In this document: in pieces, positions 22,692 to 32,538 of the stretch
How the letters are laid out: every line of letters starts with the position of its first letter
Numbering within the stretch: position 1 is the stretch's first letter
NCBI GenBank assembly: GCA_022836915.1
Contig: CP094668.1
Location: 5,084,001 to 5,148,000, forward strand
Source of the DNA: Paenibacillus sp. OVF10
Lineage (GTDB): Bacteria; Bacillota; Bacilli; Paenibacillales; Paenibacillaceae
Reading direction: 5' to 3'
DNA: 64,000 bases
The notes under the pieces: model-generated
The model's input: only the letters and a program-made list of their open reading frames with translations
Told to the model about the DNA's origin: nothing
The model's database searches: none
Translations under genes and position numbers: made by a program

Positions 22692-22710
22692 GATAACAAT
22701 TATCATTATC
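22692..22710. promoter_or_regulatory. Fur-like box in the leuC-lysR intergenic region
   Basis: Read on the minus strand, GATAATGATAATTGTTATC matches 17 of 19 consensus Fur positions. It is upstream of both leuC (about 190 bp) and lysR (about 160 bp). Which gene it controls, if any, is not clear from position. Confidence 0.6.
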
Positions 22711-22870
22711 AGATAAGTCTTATACTACGTTTCCGCTGCTTCGCTGTCAATGCTTTTATACAAAATAAAGAAGCACTCTCCTGATATTTGAGTTTACCGG
22801 TAGTTCCGGCAAAGAGAATGATTTCTTCATTTGTAATGATATAATGGTGGCATAACGAAAGGAATGACCA

Positions 22871-23796
22871 ATGACAATGGAATTCAGACAACTTCAATAT
22901 ACGTTGCAAATTGCGGCCGAACGCAATTTCTCCCGGGCAGCAGAGAAGCTGCATATTGCCCAACCTTCACTAAGCCAGCAATTATCCAAATTGGAAAAAG
23001 AATTAGGGGTGCTGCTGTTTCAGCGTAATACAAGTACCGTGGAGTTAACCCATGCCGGTGTTACGTTTGTCGAGCAAGCCCAGAAGATCGTAGATGCCGT
23101 GGAGCTATTGCGTCAGGAAATGTCAGACATCTCCCAGCTTCGCAAAGGTAAAGTCGTTGTGGGCAGCATGCCGATCACTGGCTCACACTTGCTCCCACAC
23201 GTGCTTCCAGCGTTCCAACAAGCTTATCCTGAGATTGAGGTTACCTTATTGGAAGACTCCGGGCTTACGCTTGAGAAATTGACAGCCAGCGGCAAAGCAG
23301 ATCTCAGCCTTCTATCTCTTCCTTTACAAGAGCCAAGCTTGTCTTATGTAACCATTGGAGAAGAACGAATTGATCTGGCGGTTCCCCCGAATCACCCTCT
23401 GGCACGCAGGGCAGATCCGGAACATCCGCTTCCTGTGCGAATTGAAGAACTTCGGGATGAACCCTTTGTTGTATTGAAAAAGGACAGGGTTTCCGCAAAC
23501 TTACATTTGATCTCTGTGAGCAAGCCGGTTTTGATCCCAAAGTTGTGTTTGAGAGCACAAATATTGAGACTGTTCAGTCGCTGGTCGCCACAGGTATGGG
23601 TATTACACTGGTTCCACGCTTTATTGCCCGTGCGCCGCGCAGTGAGTTCGTGCCTGTGTATGTTCCACTTGCTGAGCCTACTCCCAGCAGAACACTTGTT
23701 GTGGCTTATCGTCAAGGCAGAGTGCTGTCGAAGGCAGCCGAGGCATTCATCCATACGTTTCAACAAACCGTGGCCGAACTGTCAAAGGGAGACTAA
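22871..23796 (+). CDS. LysR-family transcriptional regulator (one frameshift)
   Basis: 308 aa after one base is restored in the 5-A run at 23477-23481 (LKKGQGFRKLTFDLCEQAGF). The N-terminal winged HTH spans residues 3-62 (FRQLQYTLQIAAERNFSRAA, HIAQPSLSQQLSKLEKELG), with a linker helix and then an effector-binding domain (VVGSMPITGSHLLPHVLPAF, SLVATGMGITLVPRF). It is divergent from leuC, and a T-N11-A dyad lies at the activator position of the leuC promoter, so it probably controls leuCD; the effector may be a leucine-pathway intermediate, by analogy with other LysR systems. AAAGGA lies 7 nt before the ATG. Confidence 0.88.
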
Positions 23797-23852
23797 GAAA
23801 TTGCTCTGTGGTATAGGTACATTTCTTTAGGTACATTTCATACTGAACCAAA

Positions 23853-23886
23853 ACAAAGGCTTGACCCTTATGGGCCAAGCCTTTGT
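23853..23886. terminator. Bidirectional terminator hairpin between lysR and the nitrilase locus
   Basis: ACAAAGGCTTG and CAAGCCTTTGT form an 11-bp stem with a further GACCC/GGGCC region. The minus strand continues TTTGTTTTGG. It can end transcripts from both sides. Confidence 0.65.
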
Positions 23887-24089
23887 CATATACTCGTTTC
23901 CCGCATTCGCAGGATAAAGTTCTTACTTTGCAATCACAGTAACTGGTTACAGTACAATGTTGCTTGTTAAGTTGTTTAGCTTCAATGCTAATTTATAATG
24001 TTAACGTAGAAACGTACATAAGAAAACTTCATGTCTGGCGGTTTATTTACGCAAATTACGATCGCTTGTCAGCCTGTTTTGCTGATTCA

Positions 24090-24227
24090 TTACACGGCCT
24101 TCGTCCTGAACAGTTGAATCAGGGGTGATAGCCCTCCTGCTCCATTCTCTAAGAATGCCCTTAAGTGATCTTCCCTTGTGTTATCCTGTTCCAGTCTCCT
24201 GAGCGTATCTTTCACATGGTTGTCCAT
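24090..24227 (-). CDS. Possible small protein (45 aa), unknown
   Basis: An open frame of 45 codons with AAGGAGG 11 nt before the ATG, slightly longer than ideal. The product is charged (MDNHVKDTLRRLEQDN..., ending LSPLIQLFRTKAV), has no membrane segment and no motif I recognise. It lies 90 bp downstream of the nitrilase gene on the same strand. The strong ribosome binding site is the main evidence. Confidence 0.4.
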   Translation of the reverse strand: MDNHVKDTLRRLEQDNTREDHLRAFLENGAGGLSPLIQLFRTKAV

Positions 24228-24318
24228 TGATTGATCATCCTCCTTGGTGACGGGATAGTTATCATTACCCGTGCCCTGGAAAAATAAACACTTTTTCTGA
24301 AGAATTTTATTTCAGTTT

Positions 24319-25138
24319 TTATTTTTTGCCAAAATAAACGCCAGGTCGACGGTCTTCAAATACGGGAATACGCCCGCGAACCTCATCTACCAGAGATGGA
24401 CGAATAATTCCGGTCACGATCTCTTCCCCTTCGCCCCTTCAGCCACAATCTCACCCCAAGGATCAATGATAAGGGAATGTCCGAAAAATTCGGTTTCTCC
24501 CCTTTACCTACACGGTTACAGGCGATCACATACATCTGATTCTCAATCGCTCGTGCTGTAAGCAACGTACGCCAGTGGTGCAAACGAGGGTTCGGCCATT
24601 CGGCCGGTACAATTAATGCCTTGGCCCCGTTGAGAGCAAGGGTGCGGGCAAGTTCCGGAAACCGGATGTCATAACAGATTGAAGCACCCGCTGTAAGACC
24701 GTTCTGCAATTCAAAAATTTCAGGTTCTGCACCTGGCTGTAAATATTTCTCCTCGTCCATTAGACGGAACAAATGTAATTTATCGTATCGTGTTACCTGT
24801 TTTCCTTCACGATCATAAGCATACATTGTATTGTATATTTGACCATCCCGTTTCTCGGCAATTGAACCGCCAACGATGGAAATTTGATGTTTTTGAGCAA
24901 AAGCAGACAGCCATTCCCGAGATTTCTGGCCTTCCGGGTCAGCGAGTTCATGAATTTGAGTCAAAGCGTATCCGGTATTCCACATCTCAGGTAACACAGC
25001 CAGCCCCAGATCCGGATACTGTTCTACCGCACGCTCAAGCAACGTCTGCATATGTTTATGATTGGCCTCAGGGTCTCCAAGTTGAATATCGCCCTGAATC
25101 AGGGCTACACGCATTTCTCCCTGTTGTTTTTCTGTCAT
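24319..25138 (-). CDS. Carbon-nitrogen hydrolase (nitrilase superfamily; two frameshifts)
   Basis: 273 aa after two one-base corrections, in the A run at 24484-24488 and near 24430; these restore the tail NFFGHSLIIDPWGEIVAEGA then EGEEIVTGIIRPSLVDEVR and EDRRPGVYFGKK. The catalytic triad is visible: Glu in VLPEMWNTGY, Lys in TRYDKLHLF and Cys in ASICYDIRFPEL. Close to omega-amidase / NIT2-like members, which deaminate alpha-keto acid amides in transamination and methionine salvage; the cluster here also carries mtn genes, but that link is only suggestive. ATG 25138 is chosen for GAGGAG at 8 nt. Confidence 0.87.
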
Positions 25139-25211
25139 GACAAGCACTCCTCTGAACCGTAATACCTGCTATCATAGCTTGATCCTCTTGAGGACTGCAA
25201 GCCTGTTTTTG

Positions 25212-26831
25212 TTATGAACTTACACACAACAACTCAGGGAGCAGGGTCAACAATCGATCACTCGTGAGCGCGTCACCTAGATTCCAAATTGACTCCTCCA
25301 CAGGGTATACCCGTCCAATCTGTACAGCCGGAAGGGCCTGCCAACTGGGACTTTTCATCAGCATCTCTGTAGCCTGTCTTGCCACAACTTCCTCAGGCAG
25401 CATAACAAACACATGATCTCCCGCGTACTGACGTACCGCTTCAGCCGAAATTTCCTTATAGGCTCTGCCTGCCGCAAGTGCTTCCTTCACTTTGGTCACT
25501 GGCCTGAATCCCATTGGATGATATAACATAGGCGCCAGACCGATATTGCCCATAACAAATAATCTTGCACCCCGATGGTATGTAAATACGGATGCCGTTT
25601 CCCCTCTTCAATCACAGTATGGATCTTCGCCCACATCTGCTCAGTACGCTCCGCATAGGAGGTTAGCCATTGTTCAGCCTGCGGTTGTCTGCCAAACCAT
25701 CTGCCCAATCTGTGCATTCGTTCTTCCAACGTGGCATGTGAATTGTAAGCAAGCGTCGGTGCAATCCGGTAAAGTTGTTCATATTGCTGTTCATTGCTGC
25801 TATCAAAAATAATCAAATCCGGCTTCATGATAACAGCTGCTTCCACATTAACCGGCGCAACCGCGTCATAGGTCTGATCTCCCAATATCTGAATGCCCAG
25901 CATCAGCAGATCCCCAGCGGAGTCTCCGTAATACATAATTCGTTCCGGGTTTACTGGAATATTCACATCATGACCCAACCAATCTTGTACCAACGTCTGC
26001 TGCTGAATAGATCTGTCATATTGACGAGGAGATAATCCGGTCATTTGGCGAAAACGCCTGCTGAAATAATACTCATCCTTAAAGCCCACGCGGTTCGCTA
26101 TATCCCGAAGTGGTTCATTCGATTTGCGAAGCCAGTCCTTGGCATGTTTAATGCGTACATGATTCACATAATCGAGTGGCTTGTGACCCGTGAGTTGTCT
26201 GAAAAGGGTCGTATATTGTACAGGTCTGATCTCCGCAAGACGTGCCAGTTTCTGTACAGTGATTTCTTCAGCATAATGGTCGTCCACATACTGAATCGTA
26301 CTATATAGTCTTGCTTCCATACTCTGTTCCGTCTTTGGAGAAGTGTACGGGTAATGATCATCTCCATCCATTTTTGGAATTGCGCATTCAAATGACTGTA
26401 TTCTGCATCTGTTTTATAGTTTCGAATGGCATACATTTGCTCAAGCATCCCACTTAACGGAGCATAGGGATAACCATTCAATTGGTTTTTGTGCTCAAAT
26501 ACAGGGCGGGTAAAGAGTTCGGGATCACCCGTCAACACATGAATAACATCAAAAACCATTACGAAATATTTCAATTCCGAGTTATTACGATGTTCAATCT
26601 GGTACCCCTCTCCCGGAGAAAGCGGATAGACACATCCCGTAGTAAACGGAAACTGTTCATGTCCAATATATAAACGCCCATCCCCTTCTTCGCAGATCAG
26701 GAACGCATGTTTCTCGCAAGCAACTTCCAGCATCACCTGTTCAGGTGGTTCAATTCGTCGTACCAGATGATCCAGCCGAAACATGAATGCTGAAAAGAAC
26801 AACGCTCCCCATCGGCATCCAAAGCCTGCAT
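25212..26831 (-). CDS. AraC-family regulator fused to a siderophore-binding-like domain, second paralogue (three frameshifts)
   Basis: Reconstructed as 540 aa, against 546 for the paralogue at 1564-3204. Shifts lie near 26805 (N-terminus), between about 26340 and 26375, and in the ttt-cccc run at 25598-25604 (restoring EEGETASVFTYHRGARLFVMG). Domains are a cupin-like N-terminal part (FPFTTGCVYPLSPGEGYQ), AraC double HTH (ITVQKLARLAEIRPVQYTTL, LRDIANRVGFKDEYYFSRRF) and a FecB-type binding domain (VNPERIMYYGD, MKPDLIIFDSSNEQQYEQL, ending with PAVQIGRVYPVEESIWNLGDA). ATG 26831 has GAGGTG 7 nt upstream. A Fur box lies just upstream, and the binding lipoprotein at 27031 is its likely target. The exact N-terminal join is uncertain. 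Confidence 0.8.
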
Positions 26832-26856
26832 GTCGGTTCACCTCGTTTTTCTAAAA

Positions 26857-26871
26857 TGAGAATAATTATCA
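26857..26871. promoter_or_regulatory. Fur box upstream of the second AraC-SBP regulator
   Basis: TGAGAATAATTATCA matches the 7-1-7 Fur dyad TGATAAT-N-ATTATCA with one mismatch. It is about 25 bp upstream of the regulator start and downstream of the preceding terminator, so the regulator appears to have its own iron-controlled promoter. Confidence 0.72.
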
Positions 26872-26935
26872 ATCATTCTGTATGGTCTGATTATAAGCGA
26901 GCGATGGTTAATAATCCAGTTATGACTTTATCAGC

Positions 26936-26966
26936 AAAAAAGAGCGTTCAACGAAATGTTGAACGC
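26936..26966 (-). terminator. Terminator of the second siderophore-binding lipoprotein gene
   Basis: GCGTTCAAC-GAAAT-GTTGAACGC, a 9-bp stem. The minus strand continues TCTTTTTTGC. Confidence 0.82.
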
Positions 26967-27030
26967 CCCTTTACTTTTTTATAACTGCATTACTCAAAGG
27001 TGTTACTGCTGCCTCACTAGCTCGTCATCA

Positions 27031-28044
27031 TTATTGAATCATCTGTTTTGGCAGCTCTTGTAACAGCCACTCCCTGGAAAGGGCATCACTTGAAGCTTTT
27101 ACGATATTAAAACGATATACTTTTCCTTCTTTCACCGCAGGCAGGTTTTTCCAGATTGAACTATCCAGCAATTCCTTGGTGGATTGTTTCGCATCGTCGG
27201 TCACAGGATCCAGAATAAATATCCGATCACCGGCAAATTCAGATAATTTTTCAGTCGAAATCTCTACAAATCCCATGTCTTCATCCAATACTTTCTGAAT
27301 TTCCGCGGTTGGCTTCAGCCCGTCTTTACCATATAACAACTGTGGCAATCCTGCACCCGCCATAACAAACAGACGATTCCCGGGATACATGGTGAATACC
27401 GAAGCGGTCTCCCCTTCTTTCAATCCGTTCTCATGAAGTTGCTTCCACATCTCTTCTGTTGCTTTTTGATGATTCGTAATCCAATCCTCCGCTTCTTGCT
27501 TTTTGTTCAACAAGTCGCCAAGGATACGCATACGATCTTCTATTGACCCGAACGAATCAAATGTAACCGTGGGTGCAACCTTCGCGATCTGATCGTATTG
27601 TGTCTCATCACTGTTCGAGAAAATGATCAGATCGGGATTTAAGGCTAGCGCCTTTTCCACACTGATCGGAAATCCTACATCCTCTGCCTGAGCAACCTGA
27701 TCATCGTATACAGTTCCATCCTGACGAAGTATGCCTACAGGAACAACACCAAGCGCCAGCAGATCCCCGGTAACTTCTCCATGATAGATGACTCGTTTCG
27801 GATTTACAGGGACCTCTACCTCATGGCCAGTCCAATCTTTGAATACCCGGGTCTCCCCCTCATTTGTCTCTTCTGCTGCAGTCGTGGTTTCTGTGGTTTC
27901 TGTGGTTTCTGTGGTTTCTGTGGCTGCTTTGGAATCCTCTGCGCCAGCAGCAGGTGTTGTAGCCTGATTTCCACAAGCCAGCAGCAGAATGGATAACCAC
28001 GTAATCGTAAATAGTACTGCCGTATTTCGTATGCCCTTTTTCAT
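27031..28044 (-). CDS. Iron-siderophore ABC transporter substrate-binding lipoprotein
   Basis: An intact 337-aa lipoprotein. Signal peptide with lipobox LLLAC (Cys about residue 24), a Thr-Glu-Thr repeat linker (residues about 40-60), then a FecB/FhuD-like domain (WTGHEVEVPVNPKRVIYHGE, LALNPDLIIFSNSDETQYDQI, ETASVFTMYPGNRLFVMAG, LLDSSIWKNLPAVKEGKVYR). ATG 28044 (MKKGIR) is preceded by GGGGGAG. A near-perfect Fur box lies about 50 bp upstream. No permease or ATPase gene is near. Its binding domain resembles that of the adjacent AraC-SBP regulator, so both may bind the same siderophore, one outside and one inside the cell. Confidence 0.9.
   Translation of the reverse strand: MKKGIRNTAVLFTITWLSILLLACGNQATTPAAGAEDSKAATETTETTETTETTTAAEETNEGETRVFKDWTGHEVEVPVNPKRVIYHGEVTGDLLALGVVPVGILRQDGTVYDDQVAQAEDVGFPISVEKALALNPDLIIFSNSDETQYDQIAKVAPTVTFDSFGSIEDRMRILGDLLNKKQEAEDWITNHQKATEEMWKQLHENGLKEGETASVFTMYPGNRLFVMAGAGLPQLLYGKDGLKPTAEIQKVLDEDMGFVEISTEKLSEFAGDRIFILDPVTDDAKQSTKELLDSSIWKNLPAVKEGKVYRFNIVKASSDALSREWLLQELPKQMIQ
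27884..27919. repeat. Four tandem copies of a 9-bp unit in the lipoprotein linker
   Basis: GTGGTTTCT is repeated four times exactly, with a fifth imperfect copy. It codes the Thr-Glu-Thr linker of the lipoprotein. The unit is a multiple of three, so copy changes would alter linker length without a frameshift. Confidence 0.9.
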
Positions 28045-28091
28045 TGCTATTTCTCCCCCTGTATCATGTGCATTGTGCAATAAAATTTAAT

Positions 28092-28110
28092 GATATTGAT
28101 TATCATTATC
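28092..28110. promoter_or_regulatory. Fur box upstream of the second siderophore-binding lipoprotein
   Basis: GATAATGATAATCAATATC on the minus strand matches 18 of 19 Fur consensus positions, the best of the four boxes in this window. It is 48 bp upstream of the lipoprotein start. Confidence 0.88.
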
Positions 28111-28306
28111 GGATATTGTCATAAAACAAGGCTTCTCTCAGCTCAATGGACAAAACTATATGGGCACTTTCAGTTTTGTACAATCCTCCGCTCTTTACTT
28201 CTATGTACTCCCTAATCAAGTGGATTTCCCTCTATACAGCTCGGGATTGGCGTGATAAATTAATGAGAACTATTTGCCATTATTAATAACCGGAGTGATG
28301 AAGATA

Positions 28307-29514
28307 ATGACCCATTCAGACCATACATCCGCTCGTTCAGCCTTTAAGATACCAACATCTGATGTGATGACACAGCTGCCAACGCAATTTTTTGCTACCC
28401 TTGTTCAAAATGTAAATCGTGAAATCGCAAGTGGACATGACGTGATCAATCTGGGTCAGGGGAACCCGGATACACCTACACCACCCCATATTGTGAAAAC
28501 ACTGCAAGAGTCGGCTGAAAATCCTCTCTACCATAAATACTCCCCTTTTAGAGGTACTCTTTCCTGAAGGAAGCTGTCGCCAAACGTTATAAGGAAGATT
28601 ACAACGTTGATCTGGATCCCGAGACTGAAGTAGCCATTCTGTTCGGAGGCAAAACAGGACTGGTTCAGTTACCTCAGGTCCTGCTTAACCCCGGTGACAC
28701 CGTTCTTGTTCCCGATCCAGGCTACCCGGATTACTGGTCCGGTGTTGCACTCGCCAAAGCAAACATGTCATTTATGCCTTTGCTGGAGTCCAATGCATTC
28801 CTGCCGGATTATGAAGCTGTTACAGCCGAAGATCGGGAGAAGACCAAGCTGATGTTCCTCAACTATCCCAACAATCCAACGTCGGCAACGGCTCCACTTT
28901 CGTTCTACGAAGATACGGTTGAATTTGCCATTCAAAATCAAATCGTCGTTGCCAGCGACTTTGCTTACGGTGCGATTGGATTTGATGGACATCGTCCAGT
29001 AAGTTTCCTACAAGCCCCTGGTGCCAAAGAAGTGGGCATTGAGTTCTATACGTTATCCAAAACGTACAATATGGCTGGATGGCGTGTTGGATTTGCGCTA
29101 GGTAATGCAGAGATTGTCTCTAAAATCAATCTGCTTCAGGATCATATCTATGTCAGTCTCTTCGGTGGGATTCAAGCTGCGGCAACGGAAGCACTGACTG
29201 GCTCCCAGGAATGTGTTGCCTCGCTGGTTTCACGTTACGAATCCCGTCGCAATGCGTTTTATGACGCTCTTTCCTCGATTGGCTGGCAAGCTTCGAAACC
29301 CGCAGGTTCATTCTTCAGCTGGTTACCTGTACCTGCAGGTTATACCTCTGCTTCATTTGCAGACTTGTTACTGCGAGAAGCCAAGGTGGCTGTAGCCCCA
29401 GGTATTGGTTTTGGTTCACATGGCGAAGGCTATGTGCGCGCGGGACTGCTAAGTGATGAAAACCGATTACGCGAAGCTGTTGAGCGGATTGGCAAGCTGA
29501 ATTTATTCAAGTAA
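28307..29514 (+). CDS. mtnE: Methionine-salvage aminotransferase (one frameshift)
   Basis: 402-aa class I PLP aminotransferase, closely like B. subtilis MtnE (YkrV), which converts 4-methylthio-2-oxobutanoate to methionine. Family landmarks are VINLGQGNPDTPTPPHIVK, VPDPGYPDYWSGV, NYPNNPTSA, the PLP lysine in YTLSKTYNMAGWRVG, and VAPGIGFGSHGEGYVR. One base is missing near 28558 (FRGTPFLKEAV restored). ATG 28307 is preceded by GGAGTG at 10 nt. Downstream are proBAC and mtnWXB, all on the same strand. No SAM riboswitch was seen upstream. Confidence 0.85.
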
Positions 29515-29534
29515 TTTACAGGACCATAACCCCT

Positions 29535-29563
29535 TTGCATATGCCAAGTTTCCATGGTATGTT
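29535..29563 (+). promoter_or_regulatory. Predicted proB promoter
   Basis: TTGCAT (29535-29540), a 17-nt spacer and TATGTT (29558-29563) precede the T-box leader; the start would be near 29570. Confidence 0.55.
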
Positions 29564-29569
29564 ATAAGA

Positions 29570-29817
29570 AATATTGAACGAAACGTGATGACGGGACCAG
29601 TAAGAGAATATCAGTCGCGCCCAGAGAGTAAATTCCACCCTGCTGAAAGAATTTACCGCGGCTCTTCTCTGAAACCTACCCCTGAGCGGCCTGTTACGTG
29701 CAGGACAGTGCCTTCTGTTACAGGGCATGAAGCCGGATGATCTAATCATCAATAAAGGTGGTACCGCGGAAGTAACAAACTTTCGTCCTTTTTAACTAAA
29801 GGGCGGGAGTTTTTTTG
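29570..29817 (+). ncRNA. T-box leader, probably tRNA-Pro sensing
   Basis: A T-box riboswitch upstream of proB. It contains the AGTA-type stem I elements (GATGACGGGACCAGTAAG, CCAGAGAG, GCTGAAAG), a probable specifier CCT (Pro, 29675-29677, in GAAACCTAC), the T-box sequence GGTGGTACCGCGG (29757-29769) and a terminator (stem near CTTTCGTCCTTT/AAAGGGCGGGAG, then TTTTTTT at about 29811-29817). Uncharged tRNA-Pro would stabilise the antiterminator and allow proB transcription. The specifier is my reading of the stem I pattern; the rest is clear. Confidence 0.9.
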
Positions 29818-29874
29818 TACCCGCTAAAGACTGCTCCAGAAGCACTTATTAATCATGTTTAAGGAAGTGAAACC

Positions 29875-30977
29875 ATGACTTCACGTATTGTAGTTAAGAT
29901 TGGAAGCAGCTCGCTTACAACGGAAGAAGGCGGTCTGGATCGCAGTTCGATCACTTTTTTGCCGGAGAAATTGCAGCATTGGCTGATCAGGGCCATGAAG
30001 TACTCTTGGTCACCTCAGGAGCGGTAGCGGCCGGATTCCGGGAGATCGGTTATCCTCAGCGCCCCAAACTGCTACATGAGAAACAAGCTGCAGCGGCCGT
30101 TGGTCAGGCATTACTGATGCAGGCATATCAACAGGCTTTTGCAGCGCACCGCGTTACTACGGCGCAAATTCTGTTAACTCGTACAGACTTTCACAGTCGA
30201 AAACGTATGGGTAACGCAGGTATGACCGTAGAAGAGCTGCTTAAACAGCGAGTGATTCCGATTTTCAATGAGAATGATACGGTATCGGTAGACGAATTGA
30301 AGTTTGGTGATAACGATCTGTTGTCCGCATTGGTTGCAAACCTGGTGAAGGCACAGCATCTGATCATTCTTACCGATACCAACGGCCTGTACACCGCAGA
30401 CCCGCGTAAAGATCCTTCTGCCGTACGTTACGACCGTATCCCCGAGATAACGGCTGAGATCTACGCTTTTGCCGGCGGCTCAGGATCAACGGTTGGTACA
30501 GGCGGAATGCGATCCAAAGTTGATGCAGCAAAGGTTGCTACACGTGGAGGCGTACCTGTATTCGTGGGAAGTGTGAAAGAACACGGAGATATGCAGAAAG
30601 CGGTTGATGGCACCGGTAAAGGAACTTACTTTGAGACACGACTCGCTTCGTTATCCCGTAAAAAGCAGTGGCTCGGCTTCATGTCTACTCCACTGGGAAC
30701 TGTCGTTGTGGATGATGGTGCTGAAGAAGCACTTGTCCATGGGGGCCACAGCCTTTTACCTGTAGGAGTCAAGCGGGTACTGGGAACGTTTCATGCAGGA
30801 GACGTTGTAGAGGTCATCGGAATGGATGAAACCTTGCTTGGTCGCGGTATTGTCAATTATGATGATGACCAGCTTCGACTCATTGCCGGACTTCCCAGTG
30901 GCGAAGTGATGAAACAACTCGCTAGCATCCATAGGCTTGAGGTTATTCATAGAGACGAATGGATTACGTTAAAATAA
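29875..30977 (+). CDS. proB: Glutamate 5-kinase (one frameshift)
   Basis: 367 aa after one T is restored in the run at 29955-29960 (SITFFAGEIAALADQGHEV). First enzyme of proline synthesis, ATP plus glutamate to glutamyl-5-phosphate. Visible are VKIGSSSLTT, LLVTSGAVAAGF, NENDTVSVDELKFGDNDLLSA and GTGGMRSKVDAA, and a C-terminal PUA domain (residues about 275-367, VDDGAEEALVHGGHSLLPVG). It follows the T-box leader by about 57 bp. A repeat element separates it from proA. Confidence 0.93.
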
Positions 30978-31017
30978 ACTTGAAGCAATATTAAGTTAAA
31001 CTAATCATTTACACGTA

Positions 31018-31204
31018 ACGGAGAGGACAGAAAAAATCTGAAAAAGCGGAGCGTTCGCCTAAAAGCTTTCTGAAAGAAAGCTACATCGAAGCATACGCTT
31101 ATCTCCGGATTTTTCCCTTTAGAAAAGGGAATCGAAAAAATCTGGGGATAACAGCGATTGGAAGGTTATTCTGTCATCGTAGTGTCTGTGTGAATAATCT
31201 TTAG
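31018..31204 (+). repeat. Dispersed structured repeat element, long copy
   Basis: About 190 bp between proB and proA. The left part has compact inverted repeats (AGCTTTCT-GA-AAGAAAGCT; TTCCCTTT-AG-AAAAGGGAA) and direct AAAAAATCTG repeats. The right 59 bp (31146-31204) recur at 36036-36094 with 54 of 59 identities and the same orientation. No coding capacity. Confidence 0.8.
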
Positions 31205-31255
31205 TTTAACATGTGGTTGGAATACTCAACTTTATATATATGAGGAGGAATTACG

Positions 31256-32502
31256 ATGAGTGAAGTCAGAGAAAAAGCCAGCAAAGCCCAAGCCACGGTT
31301 CCACAGCTGAACCGATTGAATACAGAACAGAAAAATACGGCCCTGCGTGTCATGGCAGATGCTTTGATTAAGGAGACGAATTCCATCATTACGGCAAACG
31401 CTGAGGATCTGGAACGCGGCAGAGAACAAGGTACGCCGGAATCCATGCTGGATCGGCTCGCACTTAATAAGGAGCGCATTGCTGGCATTGCTGAAGGATT
31501 ACGTCAGATTGCAGATCTGCCTGATCCAGTCGGTGAAGTACTGGAAACATTCACCCGTCCTAACGGATTGCATGTTGAAAAATTAAGAGTGCCGATTGGC
31601 CTGATTGGCATCATCTACGAAGCTCGTCCTAATGTAACTGTAGACGCAGCCGGATTATGTCTCAAAACAGGTAATGCAGTGCTTCTGCGCGGCGGCTCCT
31701 CTGCCCTGTCCTCCAATCGTAAAATTGTGGAGGTGCTGCATCAGGCACTCACAACGACAGACATGCCTGCTGATGCTTTGCAACTGGTTGAAGATGCAGA
31801 TCGTGCTTCCGTAGATGAAATGCTCAAGTTAAACGGACTGCTGGACGTTATCATTCCACGCGGAGGGGCTTCCTCATTCGTAATGTGGTTGCCAATGCAA
31901 CCGTACCTGTTATCGAAACTGGGGCGGGCATCTGCCATACCTATGTGGATGAATCAGCCGATCCAGTTATGGCAGCCGAAATTGCCATCAATGCCAAGGC
32001 ACAACGTCCATCCGTATGTAACTCCATGGAGACGTTGCTGCTGCATGCCGCATATGCAGAAGAGCATCTGCCTGCTCTTGCCGAGCAATTCCGTGAGGCC
32101 AATGTGATCTTAAAAGGTTGCGACACGGTGCGTCGTCTTGTTCCGTCTGCCCTTGAGGCAACCGAGGAAGACTATGCGACCGAGTACAACGATTACATTT
32201 TAAATATCCGTGTGGTTGAGAACCTGGACGACGCGATGCAGCACATCGCACATTACGGAACCAAACATTCCGAGTGTATCGTAACCCGGGATACAGCCCA
32301 TGCAGAACGCTTCATGCATGATGTAGATGCAGCAGCCGTCTATCACAATGCGTCCACACGTTTCACCGACGGATTTGAATTTGGCTATGGAGCCGAAATC
32401 GGAATCAGTACCCAGAAACTGCATGCACGTGGACCGATGGGACTGCCAGCACTGACGTCAACCAAATATCGCATTACAGGCAATGGACAGATCCGTCAAT
32501 AA
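31256..32502 (+). CDS. proA: Glutamate-5-semialdehyde dehydrogenase (one frameshift)
   Basis: 415 aa after one C is restored near 31872 (IIPRGGASLIRNVVANATV). Reduces glutamyl-5-phosphate with NADPH in proline synthesis. The NADP fold has IYEARPNVTVDAAGLCLKTGNAVLLRGG; the catalytic Cys is in RPSVCNSMETLL; the C-terminal landmarks are NASTRFTDGFEFGYGAEIGIS and LHARGPMGLPALTSTKY. GAGGAGG lies 7-8 nt before the ATG. It is separated from proB by about 280 bp holding the repeat element, so it may have its own promoter or read through. Confidence 0.94.
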
Positions 32503-32538
32503 TATCCCAGCACCAGTTATATAGGAGGAACGATAAAT

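Noticed and set aside
27884-27919. Tandem 9-bp repeats as a possible CRISPR or regulatory array
   Set aside because: No spacers, in-frame, and coding for a Thr/Glu linker.
28110-28306. SAM riboswitch upstream of mtnE
   Set aside because: I looked for the S-box core sequences and did not find them here or before mtnW.
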